Source: Theileria orientalis strain Shintoku (Eukaryota; Apicomplexa; Aconoidasida; Piroplasmida; Theileriidae). Taken from it: 64,000 bases of DNA. The DNA lies in NCBI RefSeq assembly GCF_000740895.1, contig NC_025260.1, positions 1,840,001 through 1,904,000 of the forward strand, in the 5' to 3' direction. A program made the position numbers and the translations under genes. The notes under the pieces are model-generated. The model saw only the letters and a list, made by a program, of their open reading frames with translations. It had not been told where the DNA came from and ran no database searches. Below, piece by piece: positions 10,302 through 21,500 of the stretch (positions are counted from its first letter, which is position 1; each line of letters opens with the position of its first letter).

Positions 10302-13300
10302 ATGAGAAGATTATTTCCACATGAAAAACGAGTTAAACTGTAAGAATTTATAAATATAAATTAGTTAAATTGATAGACCTTAAGTTTTGAGAGATAAATA
10401 GTCACACATCGAATAGAACGCAACTAAATATAATATAATTTTGCAGAAATGACGATACAGTTGGATATTCCAGTTTTAATAAGGGGTATGAGTGGAAAAA
10501 AACATAAATGCGGTTCAGGAATAACCAAACGAACATATGTCTAATAAGAGCGCCATTGCTGAGTTTGCTAACAGTAGAAGCAGGGACGCCGATATGGCTT
10601 AAGCCGTTTAAAAGTCCCCTGGAGGGACATACGCCAGGTATAACAGATTTATTAAGCCTGTGAGTAGGGATCAGCGAGGAATCGCAGAGGAAAACCTTGG
10701 GATGTAGAATAAGGACGGACACGAAGTCGTTTCTGAAGGACTTCAGAACAGGCACATACGAAGAGAAGAGGGAAGTGATAGAAGATCTGCCGCCAGATAA
10801 CCCACTGGTGCTGTACACGTCGGCGCCGGAAGACCCAGTGCAAGTGACAATCAAGGTGGATTCGATACTGTCGAGGTAAGTCGAGCAGAGAGAAAAGAAT
10901 CGTAGGTTCCTGAGGGACCACCAGAGGCAGGGAGTGCAGTTCATATTCGACTGCCTCATGGGACTGAAGGACTTTGAAGGAAGAGGATGCATACTGGCGG
11001 ACGACATGGGTTAGTGTGTGTGGACTAAGGATAATTAGGCCTGGGAAAAACGCTGCAAAGCATCACAGTGATGTGGACGCTGCTGAATCAAGGGCTGGAC
11101 AACAAGCCAGGTAAGAAGGAAAAAAGAAACTGGAGCGTAGCGGCGAGGAAGTGCGCAATCATATGCCCAGCGAGCCTGGTAAACAACTGGGAAAGCGAAA
11201 TAAAAAAGTGGCTGCGAGGAAAGTGCCCATGCACAGCAATAGCGGACTCGAGCAGAGAGAGAGTTATCTCATCATTTGAAGGATTTAAGTACGACAGAAA
11301 CGTAAGTTAGGGACATTGATGAAGACCGTAGTCGCGAGTGATCATATCATCGTACGAGACGTACCGAATGCACTGCGGGTACCTGGAAGGAGTAAACATA
11401 GACCTCTTGATTTGCGACGAAGCACACAGTGAGTGGATTGCGGTTTAAATGGGTGTTTAGGACTAAAAAACGATAAAACGAGGACGTCACAGAGCATATC
11501 AGCGTCATCAGCAAAGATGAGGCTGATGCTGAGTGGTACGCCAATACAGGTTAGGTGGAAAGATGAAACAGATGGATGTAGAACGACCTGAACGAGTTCT
11601 ATTCACTCATATCGCTATGCAACCCAGACGTACTGGGCGACGTAAACAATTTTAGAAAGAATTTTGCAGTAAGTCACAGTTATATAAGTTAACTTAATGG
11701 TAGTTTAACAGTTTATATTAAAGAGATAAATTAAACAGAATTTTTTTTAATAAATACAATAACTGCAAAACAATAAAACTATACAAAATAACCGTACAAC
11801 TGTAAAACGTGATTTACAATATTTTTAGAATCCGATATTGATTGGAAGGGAGCCAGACGCAACACCAGCTGAACAGCAAAAGGTTTGTGGAACGATGGAT
11901 ACGGAATGAAACTGTGTTTAGGCCTCTGAAAGGTTACTGGAGTTGTCAAACATAACAAACCAGTTTGTACTGAGGAGAACGAACGCACTATTGGCGAAAG
12001 TGTTACCTCCAAAGATAATAATGGTAAGTGTCAAATTAAGCCTCAGACGATGTAAAAATTAATGTAGAATGTATTTTGCAAGTTATCGGACGTTCAAAAG
12101 AAGCTATACAGATCATTTATAACCTCTAAAAAGTAAGTTGATAACCCAGAGGGGAACAAATTAAAAATTTTAGGTGTAAGAATATGATAAATCAAGAAAC
12201 GGTCCCGAAAAGCGGGCTCACAGCAATACAGTCACTAATGAAGCTGTGTAACCACCCGTACCTACTAAAGAAGGGAGGAGTGCTGGTAAGATTGAATGCA
12301 ATAACGTTGTGCATAGTCGTCACCGGACGTGGACAGTTTGCTCACAGCAATAGAGGACAACTCGAAGAACAAGTACAAAAATTGTAGATCGGACCTCTCG
12401 GGAAAGTTCCTACTGCTGTTTAGACTGCTCTACCACATCAGAAGAAGCAGCAACGACAGAGTGGTGATCATCAGTAACTACACGCAGACACTAGACCTGT
12501 TCGAGAGGCTGTGCAAGGAGTGTAAGTACCCCTTTGAAAGACTGGACGGAGCAACGAGCATAAAGAAGAGACACAAGCTGGTGACGGTAAGGCGCACGAG
12601 CTTTATGCGAGGTTAATTTAGTCATTCAATGACCCGAACTCAAACAGCTTCATATTCCTGCTGAGCTCAAAGGCGGGAGGCTGCGGAATAAACCTGATCG
12701 GAGCGAATAGACTAGTGCTGTTCGACCCAGACTGGAACCCAGCAAACGACAAGCAGGTACGCAGAAAACCACAGCTGCCACTAGTGCAATTCTATAACGC
12801 AAGACAGTAACCGCAAAAATATAGGCACTGGCGCGCGTATGGAGAGACGGCCAGAACAAAGTGTGTTACATCTATAGGTTCTTCAGCAGTGGAACCATAG
12901 AGGAGAAGATATACCAGGTGAGTTCCCAGTGCAGATTACGTTGGACACAGAGGCAAATATGCAAGGACGGACTGAGCTCGATGCTGGTAACAGATGGAAC
13001 AAATGAACTGAAGGACAGTCTGTCAGGAGAGCTGCTGAAAAACATATTTGACTACAAGGAGGAAGTCATTTCTGACACTCACGATCTGATAGAATGTAAA
13101 AGGTGCTACACAGAAGAAGGTACGGCTATTTGCAATTGTTCTTCATATTGACGTTGTCTAACCCTAAGCTAAGTAGTTAACTAAGTAGCAGCTAACGAGT
13201 CAATTAACCAATACACTATTTTCTAAACTAACTAGCAACTACCAGCAGCTCACTACCGGCTACCCAGTAAACTAAGTAGTAATCTAACACGTTTTAATTA

Positions 13301-13732
13301 GGGCAGTTACCACATGTGCCTCAGTTGAAGGAATTTCTAGAAGATGGTAAGAAAATAACAGACTTGAGGAAATAATAAAACAATAGACTTGAACACATGG
13401 GCACACCACGCCGATCTGACCACAGTGCCAGACGAGTATCTGGTCAAGGCAGCACTGAGCAAAGAACCAGCAGTGGAATACGAAGACGCAGAAGTGGACG
13501 TGAACTTCATGCCAGTCTCGTTTGTAATGAGTTGTAGAATAGAATTTGAAAAGGTGCAAGAGACACCGGAAGTGGAAATGAAAGCAAAGGTGAGTACACA
13601 AACGAGAGATAACAAATTAAAATTTAGAAAATTGTTAAGTCGGAAACAGTGTCGACGGCGTTCAACTCAGAAAGCGAAGATGAATACGTGCCGGAAGAAG
13701 ATAACCTCTTCAGCTCAGACGAGGAAGACTAG
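10302..13732 (+). CDS. RAD54: RAD54 DNA translocase (SWI2/SNF2 family)
   Basis: Begins at ATG 10302 ([13 protein letters not shown]) and ends at TAG 13730-13732, with about 15 short introns. A KPFKSPL motif near 10597 matches the conserved RAD54 N-terminal KPFK. Helicase motifs follow in order: [16 protein letters not shown] (Q-like), ADDMGLGKT with the Walker A split by an intron (about 11010-11042), [19 protein letters not shown] (about 11410-11428), SGTPIQ (11532-11549), [49 protein letters not shown] and ARVWRDGQ with [18 protein letters not shown]. The motif VI, SDTHD and cysteine-containing tail (LIECKRC) is typical of RAD54 rather than other Snf2 proteins. RAD54 works with RAD51 in homologous recombination by remodelling DNA and stimulating strand exchange. 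The C-terminus is acidic. It converges tightly on LSm5 (55-base gap). Confidence 0.93.
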
Positions 13733-13787
13733 CTGCCTTAAGCCGTTCAGAGTTGGACTGAGTTATTGTACAGACAGGGGCACGCAA

Positions 13788-14089
13788 CTACTTGACGTCA
13801 TCAGGCTTGCCGCCAGGAACCAGCATAGCGATGTAATTGCCATTTACGAGGGCATCCGGAAGCTCGGTGGTCCTAACGCCCTCGGCAGTGTAGGTGTAGT
13901 CGACCACGTCCTCAAGCACCTGAGCAGTCAGTAATGTGATAAACTAACCATGTTCATGTAGTCGTCAAAGCCGCGCAGTGTGCCGGTAATCTCCTTGTCG
14001 TTCTTCATGATAATCCAAATCTTGCTCCCAAGGCACTTGTCAATCAAGGCCAGAGGAAGGTAAACAGCACTGGCCTCAATGGTTGACAT
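13788..14089 (-). CDS. LSM5: LSm5, U6 snRNA-associated Sm-like protein
   Basis: Two exons split by a 29-nt intron at 13920-13948. The protein is about 90 residues. It starts [20 protein letters not shown]. The Sm1 motif [20 protein letters not shown] and [13 protein letters not shown] are present, and the Sm2 motif ends in [12 protein letters not shown]. The choice of LSm5 rests on [16 protein letters not shown] and the VPGG end, both specific for that subunit. LSm5 is part of the LSm2-8 ring on the U6 3' end and of the cytoplasmic LSm1-7 decapping ring. The gene faces RAD54 tail to tail and the Cys-rich membrane protein gene head to head. Confidence 0.95.
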
Positions 14090-14570
14090 AACGAGGAAAA
14101 GGGTAAAAAAAAGTGCAAACGGATAAAATAAATAAAACCCAAAATGAAGAACGAGCTAAAAATAATAAAAAGTGATATACACAACCGGAGCCCAACCAAC
14201 GATGAGAACTGACGGAATTCAGTCAGTAAGATCGAAAACTGAGCCATAGCACACATACACGGTTTAAAACATGGCTTGGCTTATTTAATTTCGCCAATTG
14301 AACCGAATTGTGGTTCCCTTAACCCTGTATTTAATTTGTATTTTGAGTTTTAATGTTTTGTAAGATAATATAGCCATCGCCTCTATTATAAATTCGAAAG
14401 CCGATATAATGTAGATAAGTTTTAATTTCAACTCAAAGGAGATATAATTTTTAAAATGAAGTCTGTAGTATAGAGTATATTGAGAATGGTAATGTACAGT
14501 GTCAATTCAGCAATCGGTGGAATAAAAACACCCAAATGTACAATAGAGTAAAGAGTAAAGAAAAGTAAGA
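14090..14570. promoter_or_regulatory. Divergent promoter region
   Basis: 481 A+T-rich bases between LSm5 (-) and the Cys-rich membrane protein (+). No supported ORF. It presumably holds promoters and 5' UTRs for both genes, possibly including untranslated introns. Confidence 0.5.
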
Positions 14571-17500
14571 ATGCCAAAGTTTAGAAGGGACCAAATACCC
14601 TTCATGCCCTCGTGCTTCATCAACTTCGTATGGGCGTTCTCATCGTTCCTGAGCGTGGACATGATCAAGCTGTACTCGTACCAGTTTATGCACGACGTTA
14701 ACTACCCAGGACTGTTCTACGGAGTCTTCGCAATCTCGTTCATGCTGCTCATATTCCTGAAGTTCAACAGAGTGTTCACGACAGTCATGGTAGTGTGGTT
14801 CAACTTCGGAGTACACCTGATGTTCATGTCATTCATATACTTCCCAGCGAGAAACAGAATATTCTTCATGATCATATTCGGTCTGTGGAGCCACCTGTAC
14901 GCAATGAACCTGATCTCGACAGTGTACCTGGCCTCGTATAACCTGGGAGGACTGCACGGGTTGATCATGGGCACGACGATGGCGTACTACCTGGGCTACT
15001 TCCTGCAGCACGCAGTGGAGCACCCGTCGGACTTCAGCATCGCGTCTAGAAGGTCGACGTGCAACTGGTTCATAGCAATCAGGTTCATCACGTCAGTGAT
15101 CTCGTTCAAGTTCTACAGAGACTACCTGGAGTTCTTCTTCTACTTCGAGTACAACGACGCAGTGAAGAGGACGTCGATGACGGACATGTTCAAGTGGGTG
15201 GACGGGAAGCCTGTGGAGATCATGAGCTCGGTGAGGATCACGGAGCTCATGCCGTCCTCGATAGACTACGAGTGCCTGAAGCACCTGTTCATGGACCACA
15301 AGGACACGAGCACAGTGTACCTGGTACTGATCTACCTCTCGTACGTGACGTCGTCGTTCTTCTCGCCGCTCCTGTCGCCGACGCCGCTGGTCCTCTCGAT
15401 CTTCGTGAGGAACGACGTGTACTTCGTGGAGTTTTGGGGAGGCCTGCTGGGCATAACGGCGGCAATACTGCTGAGGCGGAACATCGAAAACATGGCGCTG
15501 GTCGTATACGGGGTGCACGTGTTCATCGCAATCGCGTCATCCTTCGGATTCAACACGCGCCTGTTTAACACGTACAAGCACAAGAACGTGCTGTACGGAC
15601 TCTCGTTCCTGTCCTCGTGCCTGGGCACGTTCGTGCTGGTATACTCGTTCATCAACTTCATCTCGTTAAACTCAATAGTCTCCTGCACAAACCAGAAGAA
15701 GAAACACACGACGATCGAGGAGTGCGTAGTGTGCTGCAAGAATGACACGGCGACGTGCCTGTGTTACAACAAAAACACGAACGAGACGTGCTCGCACACG
15801 AAGAAGGAGGACGCGCAGGAAAACAGGCTGGCGTGCGCGAACATATGGGTGCCCTGGAACAACCACTCGACGTACAGAGACTGGACGTACAGCGACTGCG
15901 AATTCTGCCTGTCGCAAAACTACAGTAACACGAAGGCGAAGTGCAAGTGTAGTACGGAGAGCGACAAAGGAGGAAACGAGTTTCACTGTTGCACCTGCGC
16001 CTGCTCTATATGCAAAGAAAAGGACGTGTGCGGCTGCACCTGCAAAGGAGTAGAAGATTGCGCGCAGACCTGTTGTTGCAAGAAGAAGAACAAGGGAGTG
16101 GTGAACTACCTTCTGAGGAACTGCATAGTGTCATGTTGCCCGTACTGTGACATGTGCCTCATGCTGGAGTGCGTGAAGGTAGACTGCGTGTGCCCGTGCA
16201 AGCACAAAAAGCACGAGCCGAGGAACGCAATAGAAAATGAGACCAAGGAGGAGCAAATGTCGCTGACGAAGATAAGGCTGAGGATGGACATTAATCAGAA
16301 TAAGCACCTGTTCCTGTGCACGTACTCAGATGCACCGGCATCGGACCTGGAGTATCTGAAGAAACAGTTCTGCTGCTGCGAAGAAGAAGAAAAATGCAAG
16401 GGGCAGGAGTGCTGCATCAAGTGCTGCAAGAGGTGTAAGAAGAAGGGCGACTCGTGCGGGAAGCACTTCAACATCGCAGACTACAAAACGTCCTCGTGCT
16501 GCCACTACGACTTGAAGGTGTGGATGAGCCTCAAGGAACTTAACACGATGTTCCACATAGGCCAGAGGCCGTTCAAGAACAAGTATGAGCAGATCAACTC
16601 ACTGGTATTCGCAAACGAGGCCTGCAGGCACTGCTGCACAGGCTCAGGCTGTTGTGCAAATGCTGAGAAAGGAAAGTGTACAGACTGCAGGTCGGCGGAC
16701 GTGGTGAAGTTGATTGAGAATTCGAGTCTATCGCAATCAGGAGGAGCAGTGAAGATGAAGTGTGGTGCCAGAGGGTGCAATATTAGTGTTAGTAGTGTTA
16801 GTAGTGCTACTAGTGCTAGTAGTGCTACTAGAAGTGACAATGTAGCTGGATCTAGTACTAATAGTGGGCCTAGTTCCACTACGAGTGGTGCCGTTGGGCC
16901 CAGTTCTGGTAGTGACAATCCTAAGTCTGAACCTAGTAGCTGCAAGTGTTGCTGCTGCTGCGGTAAGGGAGGTGCTTCGGAAAGTGGTACGCATAGCGGT
17001 AGGGGAGCTGGTGCCCCTAGTGGTACAGGTACCGGTGGTGCTACTGAAAATGGTATAAACAGTGCTAAAAGTGGTAAGGAAACTAAGGATGGTAAGTGCA
17101 AGTGCTCATGTTCGTCACGCACCACTGCAGAGTGCCAATGTAAGGAAAACAGATGTAGAGCGGTAAAGGTGTTGCCGACGAACCTGCCGTACCAGTTCAG
17201 AGGAGTGGACATAAAGAGGAACGAGGTTATCTCGCTGCTGGGATTCACAGTGGTGCTCTTCTGCGTGGTAAAGCTGATCATGGCACTGGGGTTCTCGCTG
17301 ATAAACCAGAGAGACAGCCTTAAGCTGAGCTTCGTAGTGGGCGACTTCACGAGCATCAACGGAATGACAATCAAGACGTTCCCAATGGAAGACTACGAGT
17401 CAGACAAAAAATGCGCACTGCAGAGAGTAGAAAACTACAACGGGCCCGACGAGTTCCTGATCAACTACGCAATAGACCTGGAGGTTAAGGACTTGGAGGA

Positions 17501-18167
17501 CAGAACGAGGGGAATCAAGGAGATGATGGACGAGCTGAACTCGCTGAAGTTCGACAGGTGGCTCGAGGAAATCATCAAGGCGCCCTTCGAAGTAATGTCA
17601 GTGGGATACACGAAGCTGCGCTTCTACAAGCACCTGAACAGGTACATCGACCAGGCGCTGATGAACCACGCATTCAAGACGGCGGACAGGATCTTTGTGT
17701 ACTTCGACAAGTTCCCGGAAAGGTGGAACATCGAGTGGAGCGACTTTGAAAGAAGGTTCCTGCAAAACCTGAAGGTCTACACGAGCTACTCGCTGAGCCT
17801 GAACAGCGTGGGCTACTTTGACACGAACACGGAGTTCCAGAAACTTATCAACAACAGGCAGTCGCTGATCCTGGAGCACCTGAACTCGAAAAACGATAAC
17901 CTGACGGGATACCTGACGAAAAACAGAGACCTGCTCGAGAAGTACAGGAAGGCGAGTCCGCACAGGAAGCTGCCGAGGTACATAGACCTCTGGGAGTACA
18001 GGACGAACCTGATCAAGGGCTGGGCGGCAGACAAGACGCTCTTCCTCAACTGGACGCCATTCGTGGTCTCGATGGAAAGAATACTGCTCTGGAACAAGCT
18101 CTACAGAGGGTTCTACATGAGAGCGTTCAGAGAGAGGTACGGGGAGGCCGACAGCACGCCCCGCTAG
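14571..18167 (+). CDS. Large multi-pass membrane protein with a very Cys-rich insert, unknown function
   Basis: Single exon, 1198 residues, starting MPKFRRDQIPFMPSCFINFV. Residues about 10-390 contain roughly ten hydrophobic helices, with an overall look of a transporter (for example GGLHGLIMGTTMAYYLGYFL). Residues about 390-870 form a cytoplasmic or luminal insert with about 67 cysteines by hand count, many in CC, CxC and CCCC clusters, mixed with Lys/Glu. Part of it (about 730-850) is a Ser/Gly/Thr low-complexity run with unusual codons. Another hydrophobic helix (SLLGFTVVLFCVVKLIMALG, about 905-925) is followed by about 270 helical, charged residues. I do not recognise a family with confidence. 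The N-terminal part could be a divergent MFS-like carrier; dense Cys clusters suggest zinc or other metal binding, or disulfides if luminal. Lack of introns contrasts with most neighbours. Confidence 0.85.
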   Translation: MPKFRRDQIPFMPSCFINFVWAFSSFLSVDMIKLYSYQFMHDVNYPGLFYGVFAISFMLLIFLKFNRVFTTVMVVWFNFGVHLMFMSFIYFPARNRIFFMIIFGLWSHLYAMNLISTVYLASYNLGGLHGLIMGTTMAYYLGYFLQHAVEHPSDFSIASRRSTCNWFIAIRFITSVISFKFYRDYLEFFFYFEYNDAVKRTSMTDMFKWVDGKPVEIMSSVRITELMPSSIDYECLKHLFMDHKDTSTVYLVLIYLSYVTSSFFSPLLSPTPLVLSIFVRNDVYFVEFWGGLLGITAAILLRRNIENMALVVYGVHVFIAIASSFGFNTRLFNTYKHKNVLYGLSFLSSCLGTFVLVYSFINFISLNSIVSCTNQKKKHTTIEECVVCCKNDTATCLCYNKNTNETCSHTKKEDAQENRLACANIWVPWNNHSTYRDWTYSDCEFCLSQNYSNTKAKCKCSTESDKGGNEFHCCTCACSICKEKDVCGCTCKGVEDCAQTCCCKKKNKGVVNYLLRNCIVSCCPYCDMCLMLECVKVDCVCPCKHKKHEPRNAIENETKEEQMSLTKIRLRMDINQNKHLFLCTYSDAPASDLEYLKKQFCCCEEEEKCKGQECCIKCCKRCKKKGDSCGKHFNIADYKTSSCCHYDLKVWMSLKELNTMFHIGQRPFKNKYEQINSLVFANEACRHCCTGSGCCANAEKGKCTDCRSADVVKLIENSSLSQSGGAVKMKCGARGCNISVSSVSSATSASSATRSDNVAGSSTNSGPSSTTSGAVGPSSGSDNPKSEPSSCKCCCCCGKGGASESGTHSGRGAGAPSGTGTGGATENGINSAKSGKETKDGKCKCSCSSRTTAECQCKENRCRAVKVLPTNLPYQFRGVDIKRNEVISLLGFTVVLFCVVKLIMALGFSLINQRDSLKLSFVVGDFTSINGMTIKTFPMEDYESDKKCALQRVENYNGPDEFLINYAIDLEVKDLEDRTRGIKEMMDELNSLKFDRWLEEIIKAPFEVMSVGYTKLRFYKHLNRYIDQALMNHAFKTADRIFVYFDKFPERWNIEWSDFERRFLQNLKVYTSYSLSLNSVGYFDTNTEFQKLINNRQSLILEHLNSKNDNLTGYLTKNRDLLEKYRKASPHRKLPRYIDLWEYRTNLIKGWAADKTLFLNWTPFVVSMERILLWNKLYRGFYMRAFRERYGEADSTPR

Positions 18168-18563
18168 CGCAGGGGAGAGATAATGTGTTGGAGGTACACG
18201 TGTACATGTTAGATGTAGATCCAATCTAAGAGTTGGAGCTAACACAAGACTGAAATAGATGGATAAAAAAGCTGGAACACCAAATATACAGAATGAAAGG
18301 GTGAGAGTATAACGAGTGTGATAATGGATAAGTGATGAGGAGTATATACACTACGTACCAGCGTACAGGAATAATATTTGTATTTAAGTGTATTTACATG
18401 GAATTTTGTTAAAAACAGAGAAGATTAATCTTATAAAGTTATATAATAAAATAGGAGGACCAGATTATAGGGAATAACAAATAAGTAGTGATTGTGTCGT
18501 GATGATTTGGCGGAAGGGACACGCGGATAAATCTGGAACAAGCTAGAGAGATTGTTGAAAATA
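18168..18563. other. Intergenic spacer before UFD2
   Basis: 396 bases between two + strand genes. No supported ORF. The in-frame TTG at 18552 upstream of the first ATG is not used as a start here. Confidence 0.5.
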
Positions 18564-21500
18564 ATGCCCGAAGACGCCGTTAAAGTAAATATTTTGCATA
18601 CATTGATACAAAATGTGCTCAATATAACGATAAGGAAGTCGGAAAGGAGCCAGGCGCAGCCAAACCAGTCGGAGCAGCCGAAGTTGTACGTAGGCCACCT
18701 GTACGGAAGAGTAAGCGGCGTGGAAGACACGGAAAACAAGTACCTGGGAGTGGAAGACCTGGACGACGTGGTTCGCTCAGTGATATACGTGTGCATACTA
18801 CACAACAAAAACGTGCTGGTAAACCTGAACGACTCGTACACGAGGATTAGCAACGGAATCACTAAAATAAGCAAAGGCCAGGGGCTGAGTCAGCTGTTTA
18901 AAGCAGAGGAGGTGACCAGAGCGAGCAGTGAGCCGCTGAAATCGGAGCTGATTTCGGCGCTGGAGAATGTGCAGGCGACGCTGGTGGCGAACGCGTCGCT
19001 GATCATGATCTTCCCAATATACTTCAACCTCACTGACGTAATCAACGAAAGCGAGATCAAGAGAGCGTACCTGGACGTGTTAGACGAGAAGGTGCTGTCT
19101 GAGGTGTTCCTGGACTTCGCAACCTCCACACACAACAGCAGTTTCCTGCAAAACATGACGACGGCGATGTGGGAGAGCGACAGCAACGCAGCGAAAGTGA
19201 GCTACACGAACGTGTTCAACATGATGAGAGTGAGGATGGCGGCGAGAGGGCTGAAGAGCAGCAGCGCAAGCGAAGTTAAGTTCCTGACGGAGGCGCTCGG
19301 ATGTAAGCCAGTGGCGGAGCTGTTCCTGGAAAACATACGCAAGTTTGAACTGGAACAGCCGTTCTTCAAGTCGTGCGGAGTGAAGAGAGAGCTGATGACG
19401 ATATTCGGAAGAATGCTCTCAGTAACGTCGCTGGACGAGGAGGCGTACCAGGCGTGTAAGCTGCTGGGCCTGAAGAACATATACGAGGCGAGCAAGGTGG
19501 ACAGAACGAGCGACTTCTACGGAAAGAGAGACCTGAACCACATCAAGTCGGTCATCAACGCGAAGAGGTTCGAGGCGGAACACGCAATGAACGGACTGCT
19601 GCAGATGCTGAAGGTGATACTGAAGTCCGACGCAGCAGCGAGGAACGAGATCCTGTCGATCCTGGGGAGGATAGTGGCCTTCAACGTGAACAGGAAGAAG
19701 ATATACGGACTGACGAACATAGACAGCGCGCCCTTTAGCATGGACAGCATGTACTACCACAAGCTGGTGATGATCTCGGACAACACCTTCGGCTACGGCA
19801 TAAACCTGACGTGGCTGCTGCTGCTGCTGGCGCAGGGAATCAGCGTGGCGAAGGCGGACGAAATAGAGCCTTCATACTGCCAAACGGCAAGCATGGCGAG
19901 CAGGAAGCTGAAGTCATTGAAGGTAAAACCAGTAAACGGAGTGGCCGCAGAAGCCACCTCAGAAGGCGCAGAAGCAGAAGACGCGGAAAACGGTACATCA
20001 GGCCGGACTAGCACCGACACACAGACAGCTAGTTCTGAAGCCGCTAACACACTATCCGTTAGTTCTGCAGTCGGTAACACACAAGTGGCCGGTACAACCA
20101 CATTAGTTGGTAACAGACAAGCAGGTACTAGTGCTGCAACCGTAAATACTGCACCCGGGGCCACGACAGCAGTTGGAAATACAGAAGGTGAAGCATATAT
20201 GAAGGAGCAACTGACAAAAATTGAGACTGAAATGACAAATATACTGGGATTCCTATGTAACTCATCGTGTATGGGAGACGAGAACGACGTGAGGGAGGCG
20301 CTGAGGACGATGGGAGTGGACGCAGTGACGCTGTACAATAGTAAGTTCATAACGCAGATATTCTGGCTGACACTCAAGGGAGTGAACATGCTGTTCATGC
20401 CAGCACTGCAGGAAAACCTGAAGCTGCTGACGCAGGCACTCAACTACGCAAGCACGTCGCAGAACCTGAGCGCGAACGACGATAAGCTGGCGAACTACAT
20501 ATCGCACGTGTACGTGTGGAGGACGCCGCTGCAGCACCCGGCGCTGCTGAAGGCGCTCTGGCACTACGTGAACATAGCGCTGCGAGTGTTTCTGCGCTGC
20601 TTCCTGCTCTACGACGCGAAGGGAGGAGTGAAGGAGGACTACAAGGGGCTCTACGACAGCGCGAAGGGCAAGTTCAGCGCGCTCGTGGAAAAGTACTGCG
20701 AACACGTGCTCGACACGGACAAGGCGGCGGCGCCGCCGCAGTTCACAGCGCTGCCAGTGGAGCTGATAGAAACGGTGCTCGACCTGGTGAAAAACATGAC
20801 GATTCTGAGGCAGTACGACCACTACATCAAGCCGGCGGAGGGAGACCCGCTGGAGGGGATGGACTTCGAGCTGGTGATCTCGGCCTGCATCTTCATCATG
20901 AAGTGCCCGAACGACGTCATCAAAAACATACACATCAAGTGCGACATGGCGTGCTCGACGATACTCTACCTCTGCAAGTTCTCGGAGCAGTCGGCGGCGA
21001 AGTTCGAGAACAGCAGCGTCTGCAAGCAGCACCTGATGGACGCGCTCGTGCGCACCTTCATCTCCTCGCAGAAGTCGAACTACAACACGAGGATCTCCTC
21101 GCGACTCAACATCATCCAGAGCTTCACGCAGTTCTTCGTGCACGCCTCGTACAAGAGGAGCTTCGTCTCATGCATCATCTCGAAGAAGGACCTCTTCGTG
21201 CAGTTCATGCACCTGCTGCTAAACGACACGAACTTCCTGGTGGAGGAGGTGGTCTCGTACCTCACGGAGATTCGGAGGCGCGAGGTCGCAGGAATATCGC
21301 TGGAGGAGGCGCCGGGTCAGGCCGGTGGCGGAGACCAGCAGGGGGCGGCGAGCGGGGCCTCGGGCTCGGGAGGAGGCTCGAGCAGCAGCTCCGCCGCCAG
21401 GAACCCCAGGGGCCAGGACTACGACGACGCCGACCAGTACGTGCAGGAGGGCGCGATTGACGCGAACCAGCTGAAGTCGATGAGCGGACCCGAGCTGAAG

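Noticed and set aside
13735..13934. Plus-strand ORF continuing past RAD54
   Set aside because: It is the antisense of LSm5; the RAD54 stop is at 13730-13732 after the last intron.
16505..17374. 289-residue minus-strand ORF antisense to the Cys-rich protein
   Set aside because: Leu/Pro-rich shadow of Ser/Gly/Cys codons; no start context, domain or independent evidence.
18412..18440. Fragment ACAGAGAAGATTA resembling the U6 snRNA catalytic box
   Set aside because: The flanking U6 sequence (5' stem, GCATGGCC following) is absent and the region is A+T-rich spacer, so it is a chance match.
18552..18563. TTG as the start of UFD2
   Set aside because: The first ATG (18564) gives a normal N-terminus; a non-ATG start is not needed. 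The same reasoning rejects GTG starts at 6530, 37078, 52413 and 56180.
20262..21143. 293-residue minus-strand ORF antisense to UFD2
   Set aside because: Arg/His/Val-rich shadow frame produced by G+C-rich codons of the sense gene; no domain recognised and the sense gene has clear UFD2 features.
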